From: Methylobacterium sp.
GTDB lineage: Bacteria; Pseudomonadota; Alphaproteobacteria; Rhizobiales; Beijerinckiaceae
NCBI RefSeq assembly: GCF_019750675.1
Contig: NZ_JAIEOF010000052.1
Location: 1-59,831, forward strand
Direction of reading: 5' to 3'
Length of the DNA: 59,831 bases
Each line of letters opens with the position of its first letter. Position 1 is the stretch's first letter. The translations under genes were made by a program, and so were the position numbers. The notes under the pieces are model-generated. The model was not told where the DNA came from and did not search any database. It worked only from the letters and a program-made list of their open reading frames with translations. Positions 6,389 to 15,642 of this stretch are shown here, piece after piece.

Positions 6389-9163
6389 TCATGCCCGGCC
6401 GGCTGGCCCGCGGCGGCCCATGGTTATCGTTCCGAGTTGGATAACGATGAGCGGTGCGACGCTCGCGCAGAGGATGATCGCCCACATGGTCGAGGTGGGC
6501 GGAACGAGCCCGAGAACATGTCCGACCGCAGGCAGGTAAGCCGGGCCGATGAGCAGCACCGCGCAGAGGAGCAGGGCGACCCAGACCCAGGGATTGCGGG
6601 TGACCTCGTTGCGAAACAGCCGCGCGCCGGAGGCTCGCATGCTGAAGACCTGCCAGAGCTGCGCGAAGGCGAGCGTCAGGAAGGCGACGGTCACGATCGA
6701 AGCGCGATCGAGGGCGAACCACAACTCGGCGACCGCCAGTCCCCCGAAGGTCCCGGCCGTCAGAATGGCGGCATGCAAGACGATCTGGACCCATTGCGTC
6801 CGCCCGAGGATGGGCTCGCGCGGGTCGCGCGGCGGTCGTGCGAGGATGTCGTCGCGTCCCTCGCACATCGCCAGGGCGAAGGCCGGAAACACGTCGGTCA
6901 CCCCGTTGAGGTAGAGGATCTGCAACGGCTGGATTGGGAGTGGCAGGGCCGAGACGATGGCGAGCCCGACGACCATCACCTCGCTCAGGTTGCAGGCGAG
7001 GAGATAGGCGGCGAACCGGCGGATGTTGTCGAAGATGACCCGACCCTCGCGGATCGCGCCCACGATGGTCGGGAAGGCGTCATCCAAGAGGATCATGGCA
7101 GCTGCCTCGCGCGCCACGTCCGTGCCCCTCCGACCCATCGCCACGCCGATATCCGCCTGCTTCAGGGCCGGCGCGTCGTTGACGCCGTCGCCCGTCATGG
7201 CGACGATCTCGCCCCGCTCCTGGTACGCCCTGACCAGGGCCAGTTTTTCGGCGGGGCTCACCCGCGCGAAAACCGCAACCTCATACAGGCGATCCCGGAT
7301 CGCGCCGGCGGTGCCGCCCTCGACGACTCGGTCCCCCGGTCGGGCGAGCCCGACCGCGTGAGCGATGCTCAGGGCCGTAACGGCGTGGTCGCCGGTCACC
7401 ATGACCACGCGGATACCCGCGGCGCGGCAGGCGGCCAGAGCCTCCGGAACGTCGGATCTGGCGGGGTCCTCCAGGCCGACCAGGCCGAGAAACGTCAGCT
7501 CCTGGAAAGGCCGAGCCTCCGCGGCGTCCACGGACCGTTCCGCACAGGCGAGGACCCGCAAGCCCCGCGCGGCCAGGTCTTCGATGCGACGCCGCCACAG
7601 GTCCCGGGCGATGCCGTCGAGCGGGAGGTCCCGTTCTGTGCCGACGACAGCGTGCGAGGCGGCCAGGACGGCCTCAGGGGCGCCCTTGACCGCCATCAGG
7701 TGGCTCGCTCCGAAGGCATGGACTGTGGCCATCATGCGGGTGCCCGCATCGAAAGCGTGCTTCCGCACGAGCGGCCGGTCGCGCAGGATTGCCGCGCGGT
7801 CCAGCCCGACCGATCGCCCCGCCCGCAGCAGCGCCTGTTCCATCGGGTCGCCGCTACCGTGCTCGGAACCCCGCCCCAGTGAGGCGTCGTTGCAGAGGAC
7901 CGCGACCCGAAGCAAACGCCGGGTCTCGGCGGCGGCGGAGCCCGGATCGGTCAGGTCGGCCTCCCCCGAAGGCAACGACAGCCATCGCACCATCATGCGG
8001 TTCTCGGTGAGGGTGCCCGTCTTGTCGGTGAGGATCACCGTGGTGGCGCCAAGGGTCTCGACGGCCGACAGGCGCTCGATCAACGCATTCCGCCGCGCCA
8101 TCCGCCACATCCCGCGCGCGAGCGCGAGTGTCGCGACGACGGGCAAGCCTTCCGGGATGGCCGCGACCGCCAGCGCGATCCCAGCCTCGGTCATGAGACG
8201 GAGATCCTTGCCGGTTGCCACGCCGAGGCCGGCGAGGACGAGGGCAAGCGCCAGGATCACCCAGACCATCTGGCCGGACAGCCGTTCCAGGCGTCGCTCC
8301 AAGGGCGAACCATCAGGCTCTGCTTGCTCGACAAGTCGCGCGACGCCGCCGAGCTCGGTTCTCGAACCCGTTGCCACGACGATACCGAGGCCGCTGCCGC
8401 GCGTGATCAGGGTGCCCCGGAACAGCATGGAGGTGCGCTCGGCAAGGCGGGCGTCCGGCGCGACCGGATCCGGCGACTTGTCCACCGGCACGGACTCGCC
8501 CGTGAGGGTGGACTCGTCCACGCCCAGGTTGGACGCCTCGACCAACCGGATGTCGGCCGGGACGGCATCGCCACCATCGAGCAAAACGATGTCGCCCGGG
8601 ACGAGATCCTCGACGGGAAGGATTCGGGCGTGCCCGTCACGGCGCACGCGGGCCGAGCGCGTCCCGAGTGCCCGCAACCCCTCGACGGACCGCGCCGCTC
8701 TCAGTTCGGTCGAGAAGCCGAGACCGGTGTTGATGGCCAGCACCACGATGATCGCGGTCGCCTCCTGCCAGTCGCCGAAGTAGAGCGAGAGCGCACCCGC
8801 CGCCGCGAGCAGATAGACGACCGGACTGGTGAACTGGTTCAGGAGCAGGGCGAGCTTGCCCGCCTTCTTCTTGGTGGCGATCACGTTGGGGCCGAAGCGG
8901 GCGAGCCGTCGTTCGGCCTCCGCATCCGTCAGGCCAGATTGTAGGAGGGTCCCGAAGCGGCTCGCAGCCTTATCGGCCGATAGCGCATGGACGGTCTCCT
9001 CGCCCGCCGGCATCGAACCGCCTGTGGCGCGCGCGTCGCAACTCGCGGCCTCGATGCCCCGTTCGATGTCTCCGTGCGCGGGGAAAGGGGGGGCGGGCTC
9101 GTTGGATACCAGAGCCGGATCGCACACCGTCCCAGGGCCACTGAGGGGTCGATCGCTTGCCAT
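6389..9163 (-). CDS. cation-translocating P-type ATPase, P2/Ca2+ type
   Basis: The 924-aa inner-membrane pump has all P-type hallmarks: actuator LTGES, phosphorylation site DKTGTLT, hinge MTGDGVNDAP, and about ten membrane helices. Ligands known from SERCA are kept: PEGLP in M4, Asn-x-x-Glu in M5 (NLSE), and Asn-x-x-Thr-Asp in M6 (NGVTD). Ca2+ or Mn2+ is therefore a likely substrate (inference). The start at 9163 is chosen because the FixK-type box lies 65 nt upstream, like the neighbouring boxes; ATG 9013 is an alternative with a slightly better ribosome site. The N-terminal cation-ATPase domain begins near residue 60. Confidence 0.9.
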   Translation of the reverse strand: MASDRPLSGPGTVCDPALVSNEPAPPFPAHGDIERGIEAASCDARATGGSMPAGEETVHALSADKAASRFGTLLQSGLTDAEAERRLARFGPNVIATKKKAGKLALLLNQFTSPVVYLLAAAGALSLYFGDWQEATAIIVVLAINTGLGFSTELRAARSVEGLRALGTRSARVRRDGHARILPVEDLVPGDIVLLDGGDAVPADIRLVEASNLGVDESTLTGESVPVDKSPDPVAPDARLAERTSMLFRGTLITRGSGLGIVVATGSRTELGGVARLVEQAEPDGSPLERRLERLSGQMVWVILALALVLAGLGVATGKDLRLMTEAGIALAVAAIPEGLPVVATLALARGMWRMARRNALIERLSAVETLGATTVILTDKTGTLTENRMMVRWLSLPSGEADLTDPGSAAAETRRLLRVAVLCNDASLGRGSEHGSGDPMEQALLRAGRSVGLDRAAILRDRPLVRKHAFDAGTRMMATVHAFGASHLMAVKGAPEAVLAASHAVVGTERDLPLDGIARDLWRRRIEDLAARGLRVLACAERSVDAAEARPFQELTFLGLVGLEDPARSDVPEALAACRAAGIRVVMVTGDHAVTALSIAHAVGLARPGDRVVEGGTAGAIRDRLYEVAVFARVSPAEKLALVRAYQERGEIVAMTGDGVNDAPALKQADIGVAMGRRGTDVAREAAAMILLDDAFPTIVGAIREGRVIFDNIRRFAAYLLACNLSEVMVVGLAIVSALPLPIQPLQILYLNGVTDVFPAFALAMCEGRDDILARPPRDPREPILGRTQWVQIVLHAAILTAGTFGGLAVAELWFALDRASIVTVAFLTLAFAQLWQVFSMRASGARLFRNEVTRNPWVWVALLLCAVLLIGPAYLPAVGHVLGLVPPTSTMWAIILCASVAPLIVIQLGTITMGRRGPAGRA

Positions 9164-9221
9164 CTGAGCGCCCGGTCTGGTCTGACACGTCCCAGCCTCC
9201 CAGGTGTCGGCCGGCCGGACG

Positions 9222-9235
9222 TTGATCCGCCTCAA
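9222..9235 (-). promoter_or_regulatory. FixK/FNR box for the P-type ATPase gene
   Basis: TTGATCCGCCTCAA matches TTGA-N6-TCAA. Its centre is 65.5 nt upstream of the ATG at 9163. The conserved spacing supports both the site and that start codon. Confidence 0.65.
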
Positions 9236-9416
9236 GCGCCGAGTGATCCTCCCCCCGGCTTCGCGGCTCTCCCGCGATGGCTCGGCCCGGCACCCGGTCA
9301 TCCTGGACGAGATTCTTCTGCGAATCGGGGGATCGACTGACGGTATGCCGTCGACCTGATACCCTAACCGCTTCCCTCACGCGTTCACCTCCTGAGAATA
9401 TCCAGAAGGGACGCCG

Positions 9417-9911
9417 ATGACTCTCTCTCGCCTACTGATTTCCTCGCTCGGCGTATTGCTCGCTGTCACGGCGGGAGCGCGCGCGGAACCTCCGAAGGCC
9501 GCAGTCTTCGATTTCGAGCTTGCCAACCTTGGCTCCCAGGAGCCGACCGACGCGGACAAGGCGCGCCTGAAACCGCTGAGCGATCAGCTCCGCTCCTTAT
9601 TGGAAGAGAGCGCCCGTTACGCGATCGTATCGACCGATCCCGTGCGGGAGGATGTCGCCAAAGGGTCGAACCTCCGGCGTTGCAATGGCTGCGCGGAGGA
9701 ATACGCGAAGAAGCTCGGGGCCGACGTCGCGATCACCGGTGAGATCCAGAAGGTTTCGAACCTCATCCTGAACATCAACGTCTATGTAAAGGACCTTCGG
9801 AGCGGCAAGCCCGAGCAGGCCTACAGCGTGGATATCAGGGGCGACAACGACGTGTCCTTTGATCGCGGTATCAAATACCTCGTGAAGAACAGCATGCCTC
9901 CCGCTCCCTGA
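9417..9911 (+). CDS. secreted DUF2380/DUF3280-like protein
   Basis: The 164-aa protein has a clear Sec signal peptide (hydrophobic core about 5-18, AxA before residue 23). The mature domain starts with KAAVFDFELAN, and the middle contains CNGCAEEYAKKLGADVAITGEI, the pattern of the DUF2380/DUF3280 family of periplasmic proteins sometimes encoded near quinoprotein dehydrogenases. The two Cys could form a disulfide. No quinoprotein gene is nearby here. The ATG at 9417 is preceded by AGAAGG. Function is unknown. Confidence 0.75.
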   Translation: MTLSRLLISSLGVLLAVTAGARAEPPKAAVFDFELANLGSQEPTDADKARLKPLSDQLRSLLEESARYAIVSTDPVREDVAKGSNLRRCNGCAEEYAKKLGADVAITGEIQKVSNLILNINVYVKDLRSGKPEQAYSVDIRGDNDVSFDRGIKYLVKNSMPPAP

Positions 9912-10319
9912 AGGCTTTGCCGGCATGCCGCGCGGCTGCGATGTGTGTATTTATCACGCGTCGGTTTACGGTCGAGCGGGCGCTGGGCGAGAACATCGGA
10001 ATGTTTGCTGCAGAAGCCGGCTCACGATCGCGGTCCGGCGGCTTGAAAGGGTGTCGAGCCAGCGCCTGACCGATGTACGGAACTCGGCCGCGACCCGGCG
10101 CCTCCGGTGTCGGTGATCGCGACGACCGCCGCCCAATTGGCTGGCCAATGCAATCGGACATAGAACGGGACGGCAGCCCCGATCGGGTCAGGCAAAATTC
10201 TTCGCGACCAACGATAAGGTGATGCAAAGGCTCGGTCGTCGTCGAACGTGACTATCCGTGACTTGCAGCGTGGGTTAGACGCGCAGGACGAAATAGGATC
10301 CGGCCCAAGGATTTTCTGA
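9912..10319. other. intergenic region, 408 bp, no gene found
   Basis: No convincing frame is present on either strand. It must carry the promoter of the rsb operon. I saw a short inverted repeat (ATTGGC-TG-GCCAAT, 10136-10149) and a GGAAC at 10079 without a matching EcfG -10 element. Nothing firmer can be supported. Confidence 0.5.
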
Positions 10320-11201
10320 ATGGCGATGGACGGCACCGAGGTCCTGATCAAGACTGTCACCAGGGAGGAAGCCGCGATCCTCGACGCCTGGGTCGCGCTT
10401 CTGAAGGCCGGCGGCGCGCTCCAAACCGGCCGCATCCGGGAAGCCGAGCTTCAGACACAGGCCAAGTCGGTGCTCGGGCAACTCGGCCAGGCCCTTGCCT
10501 CGGGCGGCACGGATACGACCACGGACGCCTATGCGTCCTTGCGGGAAAGCCTCGCGGACATCTCCCGGTCCCGGGCCATCCAGGGCTTCACCCCGACCGA
10601 CACCATCTCCTTCCTGTTCTCGCTCAAGGAGCCGATCTTCGACGCCCTGAGCCGGGCGTCCGGGACGGATGCCGCACAGGTGGCGGCTGGGATCTGGTCG
10701 GCCAGCAAGGTGCTCGACCAGCTCGGCCTGCACACCATGGAGGTCTTCCAGCAGAGCCGCGAGGAGGTGATCGGGCGCCAGAGCGAGGAAATCGCCGAAC
10801 TCTCGACGCCGGTCGTGCGGCTCTGGGACGGCATCCTCGCACTGCCCCTGATCGGCACCCTCGACAGCGCACGAACCGGCGTGGTGATGGAGAACCTCCT
10901 GCAGGCCATCGTCGACGAGGAGGCGGAAATCGCCATCATCGACATCACGGGCGTTCCGACCGTCGACACGCTGGTGGCACAGCATCTGCTGAAGGCCATC
11001 GCGGCTGCCCGCCTGATGGGGGCCGACTGCATCGTGTCGGGTATCCGTCCCCAGATCGCCCAGACCATGGTCCACCTCGGCGTCGAGCTCAACGTGATCT
11101 CCAAGTCCACCCTGGCCGACGCCTTCGCACTGGCGCTACGCAGGACGGGCCGCAGCGTCGTTCGCAAGGCTCCATCCGCACCAGACGAAAGCCGTCGCTA
11201 G
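10320..11201 (+). CDS. rsbR: RsbR-type stressosome protein
   Basis: The 293-aa protein has a helical N-terminal sensory domain (about 10-150, RsbRD type) and a C-terminal STAS domain (about 165-280). The STAS segment DITGVPTVDTLVAQHL keeps the Thr that RsbT phosphorylates in RsbR proteins. It would form the stressosome core with RsbS and sequester RsbT. It is the first gene of a tight operon: RsbS starts 4 nt after its stop. The ATG at 10320 follows a weak site; ATG 10326 is possible. The signal sensed by the N-terminal domain is unknown. Confidence 0.88.
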   Translation: MAMDGTEVLIKTVTREEAAILDAWVALLKAGGALQTGRIREAELQTQAKSVLGQLGQALASGGTDTTTDAYASLRESLADISRSRAIQGFTPTDTISFLFSLKEPIFDALSRASGTDAAQVAAGIWSASKVLDQLGLHTMEVFQQSREEVIGRQSEEIAELSTPVVRLWDGILALPLIGTLDSARTGVVMENLLQAIVDEEAEIAIIDITGVPTVDTLVAQHLLKAIAAARLMGADCIVSGIRPQIAQTMVHLGVELNVISKSTLADAFALALRRTGRSVVRKAPSAPDESRR

Positions 11202-11205
11202 CATC

Positions 11206-11610
11206 ATGGACCGCATCCCGATCCTCAAGCTGGGTGGCGCGCTGATCGTGACCATCCAGGTCGACATGCACGACCGTCTCGCGGTCGCCCTGGAGGAGGA
11301 CCTCACGGCGATGATTTCGCGGACCGGCGCGCGGGGTGTGCTGATCGAGATATCGGCTCTGGAAATCGTCGATTCCTTCATCGGACGCATGCTCGACAAC
11401 ATCGCATCGGTCTCGCGCGTCCTCGACGCGGAGACCGTTGTCGTCGGCATGCGCCCAGCCGTCGCCATCACGCTGGTCGAGCTGGGCCTGACGCTGTCCG
11501 GCATCAAGACGGCCCTGAACGTCGAGCGCGGCATGGCGATCATCCAGGCCCGGCTCGACGAGGACGACGCCGAAGGCCTGAGGAGCGCTCGTGGCCGTTA
11601 CGAGGACTGA
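11206..11610 (+). CDS. rsbS: RsbS-type single STAS-domain antagonist
   Basis: This is a stand-alone STAS domain of 134 aa. The conserved ISALEIVDSF segment carries the Ser (DSF) phosphorylated by RsbT in characterised stressosomes, and the usual VVGMRPAVAITLVELG follows. The C-terminal 19 nt overlap the start of rsbT, indicating translational coupling. Confidence 0.9.
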   Translation: MDRIPILKLGGALIVTIQVDMHDRLAVALEEDLTAMISRTGARGVLIEISALEIVDSFIGRMLDNIASVSRVLDAETVVVGMRPAVAITLVELGLTLSGIKTALNVERGMAIIQARLDEDDAEGLRSARGRYED

Positions 11611-11995
11611 GCGCAAATCGATCCACACCGGGGACGATGTCGTGCGCGTCCGCCAGGCCGTCCGGACCTTTGCGGTCGAGGCGGGCCTCGGCTTGGTCGA
11701 CCAGACCAAGATCGTCACGGCGGCGAGCGAACTCGCCCGCAACACGCTGGACTATGGCGGCGGCGGCGAGGTTCGGATCGAGCTACTGCAGGAGGGACGC
11801 CGCCGTGGCGTGCGCCTGACCTTCGAGGACGAGGGCCCCGGCATTCCCGACATCGGACTCGCCCTCACCGACCACTACACGACAGGGGGCGGCCTGGGGC
11901 TTGGCTTGAGCGGTGCCAAACGCCTCTCCAACGAGTTTCATCTCGAGTCGACCGTCGGCATCGGAACACGCGTCGTCATCGCGCGCTGGAAGTGA
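11591..11995 (+). CDS. rsbT: RsbT-type serine/threonine switch kinase
   Basis: The 134-aa GHKL-type ATPase has an N-box ASELARNTLDYG near residue 50, a G1 box DEGPGIPD near 87 and a Gly-rich lid GGGLGLGLSGAKR. It would phosphorylate RsbR/RsbS and, when released, activate its downstream target. The GTG start at 11591 overlaps rsbS by 20 nt; no later start preserves the family N-terminus. Confidence 0.9.
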   Translation: MAVTRTERKSIHTGDDVVRVRQAVRTFAVEAGLGLVDQTKIVTAASELARNTLDYGGGGEVRIELLQEGRRRGVRLTFEDEGPGIPDIGLALTDHYTTGGGLGLGLSGAKRLSNEFHLESTVGIGTRVVIARWK

Positions 11996-11997
11996 AC

Positions 11998-13005
11998 ATG
12001 ATCAGCGTCGCCGTCACCGAGGCAAGCCAGGTCGCCGAGGCGAGGCGCCGGGCGAGCGGCGTCGCACTGTCGCTGGGGTTCGATGAAACGGCGGGCGGCC
12101 GGGTCGCCATCGTCGTTACCGAACTAGCGACCAACCTCGTCAAGTACGGGACCGACGGGGAGATCCTCATCGGGATCTTCGAGGACGAAACCGGCACGGG
12201 CGTGCAGATCCTGGCGCTCGACCGTGGCACCGGGATCTCCGACGTCGCCGCAGTGCTGCGCGATGGCTTTTCCACCGGGGGAAGCCCCGGCACCGGCCTC
12301 GGTGCCGTCAGGCGCCAATCCCAGGCCTTCGATATCGCCGCGTGGCCGAGGCGGGGGCTGGCCGTGCTTGCGCGCATCGGCGGCACGGTGAGCAAGGGCT
12401 CATCCGGTGCTCCCGGTCCGATTCCCTATTTCGGCGCCGTGGGCGTGCCCTTGCGCGGCGAGGTCGTGAACGGGGATGCCTACTGCATCCGTCCACACGG
12501 CAAGGGGTGGACCGTGCTGGTGGCCGACGGACTCGGGCATGGACCTCAGGCCGCGCAGGCCTCGGACGCGGCCGTGCGCGTGTTTCGCGCGCACGATCAG
12601 GAGCCGCCCGGGCGCATCCTCGCGGCGGTTCATGCGGGGCTCGGCCATACCCGCGGTGGAGCGGTGTCGGTGGCGCGCTACGACCCTGAACGCGAGGTGC
12701 TGGTGTTCACCGGCATCGGCAACGTCGCGGGTGGCGTGATCACCGGTGGCGTGACCAAGCGCCTGGTTTCCCTAGCCGGAACCGCCGGCCTCGTCGCGCG
12801 CCGCATCCAGGAGTTCGAGTATCCCTTCACGCCGCAGAGCCTCCTCGTGATGTGCTCGGACGGCATCGGAACGAGTTGGTCCCTCGACAACTATCCCGGC
12901 CTGGCCGGCGCCCATCCGAGCCTCGTCGCGGGGGTGATCTACCGCGACTTCGCCCGGGGACGCGACGACGCCACCGTCGTGGTCGCCAGGGACCCGGCAT
13001 CGTGA
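11998..13005 (+). CDS. RsbX-like SpoIIE/PP2C phosphatase with N-terminal ATPase domain
   Basis: The 335-aa fusion has a GHKL ATPase-like N-terminus (about 5-130, VVTELATNLVKYG and DRGTGI) and a SpoIIE-type PP2C domain (about 150-333) with VADGLGHGP, a central Gly-rich segment, CSDGIGTSW and RGRDDATVVVA, whose Asp residues bind the metals. It probably dephosphorylates RsbS/RsbR to reset the stressosome. A GTG at 11992 overlapping the rsbT stop is an alternative start. Confidence 0.85.
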   Translation: MISVAVTEASQVAEARRRASGVALSLGFDETAGGRVAIVVTELATNLVKYGTDGEILIGIFEDETGTGVQILALDRGTGISDVAAVLRDGFSTGGSPGTGLGAVRRQSQAFDIAAWPRRGLAVLARIGGTVSKGSSGAPGPIPYFGAVGVPLRGEVVNGDAYCIRPHGKGWTVLVADGLGHGPQAAQASDAAVRVFRAHDQEPPGRILAAVHAGLGHTRGGAVSVARYDPEREVLVFTGIGNVAGGVITGGVTKRLVSLAGTAGLVARRIQEFEYPFTPQSLLVMCSDGIGTSWSLDNYPGLAGAHPSLVAGVIYRDFARGRDDATVVVARDPAS

Positions 13006-14903
13006 GGTGGCCTCTCGTGACGATGATGATCGCGCACGAGGATGACATCTTCACGGTGCGCCAGCGTGTCCGGCGCGTGGCGGGCCAGGTCGGCTTCGGC
13101 GCGCCGGACCAGACCCGGATCGCCACCGCGGTCTCGGAGATCGCCCGCAACGCCCACGACTATGCCGGCGGCGGTCGTGTCGAACTCGGGGTCGATGTCA
13201 TCGCCGGGCGCCAGGCGCTCGTCGTGCGCATCGTCGATCAGGGACCTGGCATCGCCGAACTCTCCGCGATCCTGGAGGGCAGGTATCGCTCGGCCACAGG
13301 TCTCGGTATCGGCATCACCGGCTCGCGCCGGCTCATGGACCGGTTCGACGTTCTCACCAAGCCCGACGACGGCACGACGGTGACGTTGGGGAAGGTCATC
13401 CCCGCTGGCCGCCCTCCGCTCACCGGACCGGCGGTCGCCGCGCTGGCGGAGGCGATGCGGGGCTGGAGCGAGGGGCCACAAGCCGCGATGCGGGAGCAGA
13501 ACCGCGAATTGCTCGCCAGCCTCGCGGACCTGTCCGAACGCGAGGAGGAAGCCCGGCGCCTGAACGCCGAGTTGGCGGAGACCAACCGCGGTGTGGTCGC
13601 GCTCTATGCCGAACTGGAGACCCAGGCCGGGCAGTTGCGCGAGGCCGGCGCGACCCTGGAAAGTCAGGTCTCGGAACGCACGATCGAACTCGCGCAGGCG
13701 AACGAACGGCTCAAGGCCGAAGCCGAGGAGCGCGAGCGCATGGGGGAGGACCTGCGCCAGTCCCAGAAGATGGAAGCCGTGGGGCAGCTCACCGGTGGCA
13801 TCGCGCATGACTTCAACAATCTGCTCACCGGAATCGTCGGATCCCTCGACCTGATGCAGACCCGGATGCGGCAGGGCCGCACCGAGAACCTTCCGCGCTA
13901 CATCGAGACGGCCATGGCCTCGGCCAATCGTGCCGCGGCCCTGACCCATCGGCTCCTCGCCTTCGCCCGTCGCCAGCCCCTCGACCCGAAGCCGACGGAC
14001 GTGAACGCGCTCATCGGCGGCATGTCCGATCTCCTCCGTCGGACCACGAGCGAAGCCATCGCGTTGCGCGTCCTCTCGGAGCCTGCCCTCTGGCCGACCC
14101 TGTGCGACCCGCACCAGCTCGAGAACGCGATCCTGAACCTCGTCATCAACGCGCGCGATGCCATGCCCAACGGGGGTGTCCTGACCATCGCGACCACCAA
14201 TGGGCGGCACGAGGCGAAGGACCCGGATCTGCGGAACTTGGGGCTGACATCGGAGTACGTCTGCATCAGCGTCTCCGACACGGGGACCGGCATGCCGCCC
14301 GAAGTCGTGGCGCGGGCCTTCGACCCGTTCTTCACCACGAAGCCGCTCGGCCAGGGCACGGGCCTGGGCCTGTCGATGATCTACGGCTTTGCCCGTCAGT
14401 CCGAAGGGCAGGCGCACATCGAGAGTGTCGTGGGGCGCGGGACCACGGTCACCATTCGCCTGCCTCGTAACGCCGCGAGCCATGTCGAGGTGGCGCCTAT
14501 GGCGGAGATGGGCGAGCTCCCGCGTGGAGCGGGCGAGACCGTGCTGGTGGTCGAGGACGAGCAGACCGTGCGGGACCTCATCGTCGAGGTCCTCCATGAC
14601 CTCGGCTACAAGACCCTTCAGGCCGGGGACGGACCCTCCGGATTACGGGTCCTGCAGTCGTCGGTGCAGATCGATCTTCTCGTCTCGGACGTGGGCTTGC
14701 CGGGCCTGAATGGACGGCAACTCGCGGATCAGGCGCGCGAAACCCGTCCCGACCTCAAGGTGCTGTTCATCACCGGCTATGCGGAAAGCGCGGCGACGCC
14801 GTCGGGATTTCTCGACCCCGGCATGGCGATGATCACGAAGCCCTTCGCGGTGGATACGCTGATGTCCCGCATCAGAGACATGATCGAAGGCGACGGCTCG
14901 TGA
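13002..14903 (+). CDS. hybrid histidine kinase with N-terminal RsbT-like ATPase domain
   Basis: The protein is about 633 aa. Residues 8-130 form an RsbT-like GHKL domain ([32 protein letters not shown]). A coiled coil (about 160-250) follows, then HisKA with the H-box [14 protein letters not shown] near 270, a HATPase domain (about 375-500) and a receiver (about 515-630) with Asp in [10 protein letters not shown] and Lys-Pro-Phe near the end. The GTG at 13002 overlaps the phosphatase stop by 4 nt (GTGA); ATG 13023 is an alternative. It is the last gene of the rsb operon and the probable output of the stressosome. No separate histidine phosphotransferase or output regulator lies beside it. Confidence 0.87.
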   Translation: MRWPLVTMMIAHEDDIFTVRQRVRRVAGQVGFGAPDQTRIATAVSEIARNAHDYAGGGRVELGVDVIAGRQALVVRIVDQGPGIAELSAILEGRYRSATGLGIGITGSRRLMDRFDVLTKPDDGTTVTLGKVIPAGRPPLTGPAVAALAEAMRGWSEGPQAAMREQNRELLASLADLSEREEEARRLNAELAETNRGVVALYAELETQAGQLREAGATLESQVSERTIELAQANERLKAEAEERERMGEDLRQSQKMEAVGQLTGGIAHDFNNLLTGIVGSLDLMQTRMRQGRTENLPRYIETAMASANRAAALTHRLLAFARRQPLDPKPTDVNALIGGMSDLLRRTTSEAIALRVLSEPALWPTLCDPHQLENAILNLVINARDAMPNGGVLTIATTNGRHEAKDPDLRNLGLTSEYVCISVSDTGTGMPPEVVARAFDPFFTTKPLGQGTGLGLSMIYGFARQSEGQAHIESVVGRGTTVTIRLPRNAASHVEVAPMAEMGELPRGAGETVLVVEDEQTVRDLIVEVLHDLGYKTLQAGDGPSGLRVLQSSVQIDLLVSDVGLPGLNGRQLADQARETRPDLKVLFITGYAESAATPSGFLDPGMAMITKPFAVDTLMSRIRDMIEGDGS

Positions 14904-15150
14904 CCGAGGCCGCCGGAATGCCGCCTGCACGACGGCTGAGCGAGAGCTCTTCTTCCAGGGGCTGTCCTGGACCCGCCGTCCGTTTCGCGGCCTGTTCGGG
15001 CCCGGGGCGGATGACGGCGACGATGTGGAGGTCTGCGAGAATGCTCGGTTAGCGCTCGGAGACCCGCGACGCGGCCCGCAGCCGCCGCTCCTCATCGGAA
15101 GGGGACGGACTTGGGGGATGGAGGCGGTCCCGTCGTCCGTGCCACGGCCC

Positions 15151-15626
15151 TCACGCGGCCTGGACTGCCGGTCCGAAGGCGAGCAGGGCATCGACCTGGA
15201 GAACGACGAGCAGTTTCGTGTCGAGCCGGTGCACGCCGAGGGCGAGACCGCGCCAGCGTGCGTCCAGGTTGGGCGGGACGGGCTCGAAGCTGTCGCGCGT
15301 GAGGCTCAGCACCGCGCCGATGCCGTCGACGACGAGACCGAAGGTCTCTTCGCCCTGTTCCAGGCCGATTGCCATGCCGCTTTCCCCGGATGTCGACGGC
15401 GCGAGGCCGAGCCGGCGGCGCAGGCAGAGCGCGGTGACCACCCGGCCCCGCAGGTTCAGCAGGCCCACCACCTCGGGCGGGGCGAGCGGGACCGGCGTGA
15501 CCGAGGCCGGCTTGAAGACGTCGTGCACCCGGGCGATGGGCAGGCCGAACAGGGCCTCCCCACCATCACGGTCACGTAGTCATACGTCGCGCCGGACATC
15601 GCCGGAGGCTGGCCTGCGTACGTCAT
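15151..15626 (-). pseudogene. cheW: CheW coupling protein, frameshifted
   Basis: The N-terminus (from 15626, MTYAGQ..., reaching YDYVTVMVG) and the body (FGLPIARVHDVF to the stop at 15151) are both typical CheW but lie in different frames. The change falls at a run of four C (plus strand) at 15558-15561; a fifth C would restore GEALFGLPI. The body keeps VPLAPPEVVGLLNLRG, the core of the CheW fold. As read, the reading frame breaks after about 24 codons. Either it is a true pseudogene or a homopolymer sequencing error. It starts 16 nt after the cheA remnant. Confidence 0.8.
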
Positions 15627-15642
15627 GGCTGGATCCCGTCGT

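Noticed and set aside
10079..10110. GGAAC before the rsb operon as an EcfG promoter
   Set aside because: No CGTT-like element follows at the right distance.
14904..15150. Remnant of further che genes after cheW
   Set aside because: No frame with CheY, CheB or CheR motifs is visible; the stretch appears non-coding.
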